From Tetraselmis striata (Eukaryota; Chlorophyta; Chlorodendrophyceae; Chlorodendrales; Chlorodendraceae): a stretch of 64,000 bases of DNA. Where the stretch lies: NCBI GenBank assembly GCA_006384855.1, contig VCJN01000149.1, positions 26,582 through 90,581 of the forward strand, in the 5' to 3' direction. This document shows, one piece after another, positions 58,518-64,000 of the stretch. Both the position numbers and the translations under genes were made by a program. The notes under the pieces are model-generated. The model saw nothing but the letters and a program-made list of their open reading frames with translations, made no database searches and was not told the DNA's origin. Position 1 is the stretch's first letter. Each line of letters begins with the position of its first letter.

Positions 58518-61070
58518 CCCCCTCCCCCCCCGCCCCCCCCCCCACAACCGCCCTTCCAGACCCCAAGGGAGAAAAGGATACGGGAGAGGGTAAAAGAAGA
58601 GAAATGGAGGGGGAGAGGATGAGGGGGTGAGGGAGGAGGGGGGAAGAAGAGTAGAGCCCGCGGCCGAGGGGTGTCCTTCCTTGTTCTTGGGTGCCAGAAC
58701 TTGGCCAATAGTGCTCAAGTTGCCCTTTTATTGACTTCAGGGTTCAAGGGTTCGAGAAACCCTAGAAACGCTCAACCCTGCTAACTCTCTGATTGTGACT
58801 CCACGTGACCCTGACTCTTGGTTTGGCAAGCATACACGGGTAGCGTCCTTGGTAACACTTGGCAACTCAGCTGCATGAGCACTCAAACAGGCGCGATTGG
58901 CGCTGATTGCCCGCTCTCATAATAGTTGAGAACTCGGTTTGCCAAAGACGACACCCCGTCGTGTGTTTGCAGAAGCAAACGGCACCGTCCCCTGTATCGG
59001 CAAAACAACACTTGATCCCTGGTGACCACCGTGCACAGCAAACGTGGCTGAGCGGCCGCGGGTGGGGGGTTGGGGAGGGGGGGGGGGGCGCTCACTGCGG
59101 CAGGGCGCCACGTGCTTGGGCAGCGCGACGACGATCTTGAGGAAGGCGCGCTGTGCCTGCGCCTGGTAGTTCATCAGCGAGCAGCCCTGCTGCAGGCTGA
59201 CGCTCTTCACGAAGCGGTTGTTGCGCTGCTTGCCGCGCTGCGCCTCAAACATGCGCTTCTGCGCTCGCGGGGAATGCACAGCCAGGGGGCACACCACCGG
59301 GTCAGCCCCCGCCAGCTCCCGGGCGTGTGTTCGGCCCACCGATTCCTCAGACACAAAGACGTTTTCCTTGACGCACTTGGGGTTCGCTAGATGTTGTCCC
59401 CCCCCCCCCCCCCCTTAGACGCCGCTGCCACCACTCACCCTCCCAAGAGCCCAATGAACCGGCACGACGTGCATCCACCACGACACTCCTCCGCCACAAG
59501 CAGCACCGGCCCTCATCAAAGTAGCTAGCCCATGTCTGGCATCGCTTTGGCGGCAGGCTGCGAGGCCCCGCCACGGCCGGCCGCAGCGGCGGACAGCATG
59601 GTGCGCGTGAACATCATGCCCCTGTGGCTTTGGCTCCCGAGAGGCCCAGGTGGCAAGCTTGGTGCGGGCGGAATGCCGCCTTCCTTCCTGGGCTCTCTGA
59701 GCTGCGCGCAGTGAAACACTCGCCACCGCCGAGCGCACCGACACCATGCACCTCTCTGCCGCGGATCAGCGAACCGGAGCGGTGGTGTTGATATTCTGTG
59801 GAGCTGTGTAGAGCGGTGTCGGGTGCGCGCTGACACCAGGGAACCGTCTGGAGGTGATGTACGTAATAATGATTCCGAATGTCCCAAATTCCGCCAGAAA
59901 TCCCTTGAATCGTAGCCTCAGCATTGCAAGGACGCCGCTAGCACACGTAATGGCGGTGTTCCCATGCGGCGGGGGGGTAGGGGGGTTTTGGGGGGGCTCA
60001 CGTTGAGCTCCTGCATCATCTGGGCACAGTCGTCGGGGCCAAAGTCGGGCGTGGGGGACTCGATGTAAAAGTAGGGCTCAAAGCCGTGCACGAAGATGGC
60101 GACGCTGTTGCCGCCGTCGTTGACGCCAAACATGCGCAGCACCGGCAGCTCCTCGTTGCTCTGGTACTCCGTGATGTAGTCGATGTCAAACTGCTGGAAC
60201 ACTGCCGTGAAACCAAGCCGACACCAAGGGGAGGGGGAGGGGGGGTGTGAGAGGGGGGGGGAGCAAGAGAGTTGTGTAAGAGGGGAAGGAAGGGCGATAG
60301 CAGTGGCAAAGGCAAAGGCGCCGACATGCTGGAGATGCAAAGGATACAGAGTTAGAGACCGGCAAAGGGAGGGGCGGAGAGGGGCTGGCGCGAAGGGTGA
60401 CGGGGATGGGTCAGGGTGAAGGAGGGAAGAGCACGGAGCAACCCCTCCCCCCCCCCCCCCCCCCCCACACACACACATTCATGCATGCATTCGATAAAGT
60501 GAAGGGCGGTGCGCAGTGAGAGGGTCTAATCGTTGGCGGGGAAGGCCGGGAGAGAATTGGGGAGGCGGAAGCTCACGGCGCTTTGGGGGGGGGGGGGGGG
60601 GGGGCGCGAGGGGCAGGTGCGGAACGACACGGGGGAAACAACACGCAGCGCACACAGGCGCGCGCGGTCGTGAAGCTCGTGGCCGATGCGCACGAAGGCT
60701 TCGATCTGTCGGCAGGATATGGCCAAGGAAAGTTGGGCGTGCCGGGGCGTGGTGGTGGGGGGGGGGGGGGGGGGGGGGGGGGGACTGTGTCACCCAGCGC
60801 GTCTCGCCGTGCGTCGATGGGCGCCAGCTCCGGGCGCGGCCAGTTCTTCGCCGCCTCGCCCAGGTCCAGCGGCGCCGCCGCCGCCTCCTCCTGGCTCGCG
60901 GGCGGCGGCGGCCCGTCGTCGGCCTCCTCCTCCTCCAACATCGCCATCAGCTCTGCCTCCTCCTCCGGGTCCACCTCCGGCGGCGGCCCGTCCGGCACCG
61001 GCCCTCGCGGCCGCTTACTCGCCGGGCCGCCTCCCCCCGCGGGCCCCGACCCGTCACGCTTGCCATCCAT
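50128..61070 (-). CDS. POLD1: DNA polymerase delta catalytic subunit
   Basis: Thirteen exons: 61070-60794, 60201-60002, 59258-59096, 57757-57550, 57277-57187, 57013-56195, 56092-55989, 55226-55151, 55041-54919, 54667-54097, 52973-52696, 51426-51103, 50187-50128; sum 3294 nt, 1097 residues, all phases closed. Start MDGKRDGSG, then an acidic leader. B-family landmarks in order: [12 protein letters not shown] (Exo I), [18 protein letters not shown] (Exo II), [12 protein letters not shown] (Exo III), [11 protein letters not shown] (motif A), [13 protein letters not shown] (motif B), [11 protein letters not shown] (motif C), then the C-terminal cysteines CMGCKA..CEHC (CysA zinc site) and CQRC..CTSRDC (CysB, Fe-S), ending [18 protein letters not shown]. 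All catalytic Asp and exonuclease acids are present. It synthesises the lagging strand with proofreading, with small subunits and PCNA. No clear PCNA-binding motif at the end. Intron 11 uses a GC donor; several introns start with poly-C. Confidence 0.98.
50744..50850 (-). mobile_element. MITE-like element copy 3 (POLD1 intron 12)
   Basis: Reverse orientation: begins on the plus strand ACGGGTGCCGACGCGG and carries GCCTGCCAGGGGTCAAACAC, the reverse of the family core. Lies back to back with copy 4. Confidence 0.65.
50851..51030 (+). mobile_element. MITE-like element copy 4 (POLD1 intron 12)
   Basis: Best-preserved copy: GTTGGGCTTGCATGCAACCC, then GTTCCGTCTGCATTTGACCT, CTGGCAGGCAGGGCGGGTTC, TTATTCGCAGTGTCCTTATC and ACCGCGTCGGTGCCCG. 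Confidence 0.75.
51582..51673. repeat. Two tandem copies of a 45-bp AT-rich unit
   Basis: The unit CATATATCATAACATATATG then GCATATCCAATATTGTCTGT occurs twice in direct succession in POLD1 intron 11. Confidence 0.85.
53685..53790. repeat. AT-rich TGTAA/TACTA-type simple repeats
   Basis: Runs of TGTAA followed by TACTATA and TATAAT units in POLD1 intron 10, directly left of a MITE-like copy. Confidence 0.8.
53794..53975 (+). mobile_element. MITE-like element copy 5 (POLD1 intron 10)
   Basis: Shows the left end clearly: GTGCCGGCGCACTGTGATAA then GAACC, which is close to the reverse complement of the right end of copy 4. Internal core TTCTGCTATGGTTTCGTCTA, GCAGGCAGGGCAGGT. Confidence 0.7.
55410..55820. 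repeat. Interspersed GGTTTCGGAGCAT repeats in POLD1 intron 7
   Basis: GGTTTCGGAGCA(T/C) occurs near 55558, 55639, 55678 and 55805, two of them preceded by GGACAATACAT or TGACAATACAT; variants TTCGGGGCAT and CCTTGGAGCAC occur near 55424 and 55721. Confidence 0.7.
57425..57460 (+). mobile_element. MITE-like element, right-end fragment (POLD1 intron 4)
   Basis: GCGGTGTCTTATCATCGTGT then CGGCGCCTG matches the right end of the family only. Confidence 0.45.
57972..58165 (-). mobile_element. MITE-like element copy 6 (POLD1 intron 3)
   Basis: Reverse orientation: GGCGGATAAGAACCCGCC, then CAACGGTCAAATGCAGACGG on the plus strand. The core on the minus strand is GCTCCGTCTGCATTTGACCG. Confidence 0.65.
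58304..58342. repeat. (TG)n simple repeat
   Basis: About 19 TG units in POLD1 intron 3, followed directly by a G18 run. Confidence 0.9.
58479..58543. repeat. Poly-C tract, about 35 uninterrupted C then C-rich
   Basis: Longest homopolymer in the window, within POLD1 intron 3. Exact length is likely uncertain because of sequencing and assembly limits. Confidence 0.9.
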
Positions 61071-61789
61071 ACCGGCAGTGCGCCGCTGTCTGGGGGATGC
61101 TCTGCTGAGGGAGCGAAGTGACGGCTGGCCGTCGAGCCGCTGGTCGATGCGGCTGGCTCTCAGCGGTTTCTGTCGGGTCGGCCGAGAGTGCTGGCTCAAG
61201 GCGACGATCCGCGACCACGAAGGCGACTACTCCAGCTGCGCGTGCGCGCTCGTTGCCGTCGACAGGCAGGCGTGCCGTCGGTGCGCAGTTCGTATATTCG
61301 AACTCGTCCTGGTCTGCTGTCGTCGTCGTCGCGGGCGGCGGACGATAACGCCAATATATAGCGACCATATATTTGAAATTCAAAAAATGAGCAGTAGTCA
61401 ACTCTTATTTAGCGACGAGTACAGTAATCCTGCGCTGCAGAAGGTAGCCACTACATATATATATTTCAGTAAGACAGTTCCTGGGCATGGTACTAACTGC
61501 CATTTCCCATAACTTTTCTATAAATAATAATCTATTATTTCCTATAACTGTCCTATAAACAATTCGCACCGCTTGTCCCATGGGGTATAGCAGGCGGTCG
61601 CTACTGGGAGTCTTAACCCACATCGTCACGCGCCTGGTGATATCATATATGTGACAGTATATATATATATATTGCATATTTATATATATACATATACATA
61701 TAAATATATATACATATACATATACATATTTATACAATATACATGTATATACATATACATACATGTATTATATATATTATATATGTATG

Positions 61790-61824
<35 letters not shown>

Positions 61825-62852
61825 CGATATGCTGATCATGTACGGGTAGCACTTGTAGTACAGTATTTACGGGCAGTACTCTGCAGATGATCGATTGGTC
61901 ATCCAGACCCTGCTTGTTGCTTTCTCTTTTGCTTCTGGGGACAAAAAAGGACCAATAAGGAATAGAACTTGAAGTAAACCTTATCATAAGCCGGCGCCCT
62001 CCACAGGCAGGCGGTATTGCATCAATTACAGCATGTATTTATGTGGAGATCAACAAAAGGGACCCGTTACCACACAAAAACCGTCCCGCCCTGATAGCCG
62101 ATGCTCAGATGACTGCACTGAGAACCGTGACCGTGCGCGAGGACCGCACCTTAAATTGCTAACTCCACAGAGGCATGAGCTGGACTGTCACCGCCTAACA
62201 CCTTCAATCAATTGTAGTTTTGTCCCAGCCGCCCTAACCACGGAACGACCCTTCCCATGGAAGGTCAACTCTACTCGTTCCGTCGATGCTCTATGTCCTG
62301 GGCGCGCTACTCGTTCTAACTGAACACGATTGCCCCAGGTACGCGTGTTCATGCATGTCGGCGATAGCATGCCGAAACATTCTGTATATAGATCGATTGT
62401 GTTGAGGGGGTACCGATTATTCTGCGCTGCAGAGTGCGCGTAAATGGATGGATGCGCCGGGATGCGGGGTGGGAACACCTCAATCAATGTTGATGTCTGT
62501 GGTTCTCGGGTGGGCCAAGAAAGTCAAGACCCCTGGTCGGCGTGGCGAGCGTGTCAAACAAGCAGCCGGCGCCCCAGGAGCGGGTGACCATATTGCTGCG
62601 AATGGTGGTGTCATCATCCAGTCAGTCAAGACACTGGGATTCTTGCCCAGACTAGTTGCGACTCCCCACCCACTCACTTCCCTGTGGCGATGCTAGCTGA
62701 TATGAATGCACGCGCGCTCAAACGTCAGAACTGTCATGAGGCGGGTCGCTCTAGCTTCGGCAGTTGCCACCCGGACTTCGTTCGGGTGTAGCTGGCGCAT
62801 CAGCACTGACGGCGCAAGGCTGTATCGGCCGATGCGCTCATGGCAGCACTGC
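61071..62852. other. Intergenic; POLD1 5' region and AT-rich tracts
   Basis: Contains TATA-like runs near 61352 about 280 nt upstream of POLD1, and long TATATA/ATACAT repeats at 61650-61820. Short frames at 62033-62323 and 62448-62696 show no domain. Confidence 0.4.
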
Positions 62853-64000
62853 CTAAACCTGGGTGCCCTTCTTGGGCTTCTTGTCCGGGCGGCAGCAGAT
62901 CCAGAGGACCACGGCCGTGAGCAGCACGAAGCACAGCGTCGCAATGACGCTGATGGCCCATCCCGGGAGCAGTAGCCCGCTGTCGGACATTGCTTCGCTG
63001 TTAAGGTCGACCAATAAGCCCCTGCGGCATCGCAATATAGCCAAGCAACAATCAGCAAGCAAACACATCCACCATCCACGCACCAACCACCCACCACCAG
63101 TCACCACCATCGCCACCGGCCGGCAGCTGCCACGCCACCGACCACCCATCATCAGTTGTCAGCAGTCACATCGGCATCCGGCATTGGCCATCGGCGATTG
63201 GGCATCAACGCGAAACCCACAGGTACTATGCTTGTAGAAATTGGTAAGTTCCTCTTCAACAAGTAATTGCTCCTGTATTCCACGTACTACATGTTTGGCT
63301 GTATTTTGTGCTTTCTGCAACGACTCTATGTTACTTTGGGTCGTATGTCGGATAGGGTCGGCTTCACTATATACACGCCCCCATATCGTGTAGGAAGCAC
63401 ATGTCAGGATATGTATATTTCGTCCTTGGGCGAGCGAACTCACGAGCTCTGCAGCGAACCCATAGCGCTCCATTCCTCTGGGATTGTCCCCGACAGCTCG
63501 TTGCCGATCAGCTTCCTGCGGCACCAAGCGCACCGGGTCCCATCAGAGCTGCAGTGCAGTGCCCCCCTGCCTCATGCGACTCCCTCGAGCTCATACCCAT
63601 TGCCATGTAAACACTTGTCAGGAGAGGAGAGAGAGGGGTGGATGGGGAGGTTAGGGGGGGGGGGGGGGGTCTCACATGCCACGCATGCTGCCCATTGCAC
63701 TCCACTCCTGGGGGTAGCGGTCCCGTAAGCCCATTGTTGCTAAGATCCCTGCGGCCGCCAGGCAAACTGCAGCATGAGTACTCCGCTGTGGCCAGCTTAT
63801 CGCGCCGGGATTGAACAGGCGGAAGCGCCCTTGGCACTTACTCCAGAGTGGTCAGCGTGCTCCAGTCTGCGGGCAGGCTGCCCGCAAAGTTGTTGTCGGA
63901 CATGTACCTGCAAGCAGCCCCAAAGAAGCGGCCGATAGCTTATGATTGGCGCACAGGCTGCGGTGGACTCTAGGGGGTATGGAGGCATCTGCGCAGCGGA
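62853..64000 (-). CDS. Leucine-rich-repeat single-pass membrane protein, 5' end cut by window edge, one frameshift
   Basis: Minus-strand exons 63907-63842, 63748-63676, 63515-63444 and 62997-62853 link through GT-AG introns. Each of the first three holds one LRR: SDNNFAGSLPADWSTLTTL; DLSNNGLTGPLP..EWSAMG; IGNELSGTIPEEWSAMGSL. The plant-type LxGxIP pattern is clear. The last exon gives SEAMSDSGLLLPGW, the membrane helix AISVIATLCFVLLTAVVLWI and a short tail CCRPDKKPKKGTQV. No kinase domain follows, so it resembles a receptor-like protein rather than a receptor kinase. Exon 63748-63676 needs one C fewer in its C5 run (63710-63714) to keep frame with its neighbours; as written the protein would shift and stop early. 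Intron after that exon begins with GTGAGA then C16. The N-terminal part lies beyond 64000. Confidence 0.75.

Noticed and set aside
58735..58780. tRNA-like B-box (GGGTTCGAGAAACCCT)
   Set aside because: No A-box at the right distance and no cloverleaf; better explained as telomere-like CCCTAA/TTAGGG remnants.
60526..60726. Possible extra POLD1 exon (frame with [18 protein letters not shown])
   Set aside because: Joining exon 1 (60794) directly to 60201 closes in frame and gives the expected VFQQFDIDY sequence; no exon is needed.

Overview
This window looks like nuclear DNA of a green alga, probably a core chlorophyte; class or genus cannot be fixed from sequence alone. The evidence is: intron-rich genes with GT-AG splicing (POLD1 has 13 exons); a ubiquitin-eS31 fusion; a plant-type glucan-phosphatase-like protein; a MEF2-type MADS factor; a plant/algal-type SET-domain protein; TGTAA poly(A) elements; degenerate TTTAGGG-type telomere-like repeats; and DIRS-like retroelement debris. 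Very long G/C homopolymers occur throughout.

Layout. 1-9 kb is a compact housekeeping block: a SEX4/LSF-like dual-specificity phosphatase (minus, cut by the left edge), the ubiquitin-RPS27A fusion (minus), a divergent MAM33/p32 mitochondrial matrix protein (plus) and a non-RD Ser/Thr kinase (minus). 9-20 kb is a mobile-element graveyard: a nuclease-like retroelement tail, a DIRS-like RNase H pseudogene, and a 7.4-kb structure with two 1.67-kb inverted arms that contains an LTR-like unit with a gag-like gene; a second retroelement tail lies just outside. 21-23 kb holds a 52-residue membrane protein and telomere-like repeats. 22.8-27.3 kb is a MADS-box gene (minus) and 29.7-33.5 kb a SET-domain methyltransferase gene (plus). 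An exon of the SET gene has been copied antisense into intron 1 of the MADS gene. 33.5-50 kb is gene-poor, with one clean unrecognised coiled-coil gene (37.4-39.1 kb), an unrecognised convergent pair (44.9-46.8 kb) and decayed repeats. 50.1-61.1 kb is the complete catalytic subunit of DNA polymerase delta (minus; the exons sum exactly to 1097 codons). 62.9 kb to the right edge is the 3' half of an LRR membrane protein (minus).

The clearest unusual signals are: (1) long poly-C runs placed just inside many 5' splice sites, across unrelated genes; (2) a short terminal-inverted-repeat element (MITE-like) with about seven copies, in or beside the MADS and POLD1 introns; (3) the SET exon duplicated into the MADS intron; (4) the long-arm inverted-repeat element with its nested gag-like unit. 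Exon boundaries were worked out by hand from splice sites and reading-frame closure. No database search was possible.
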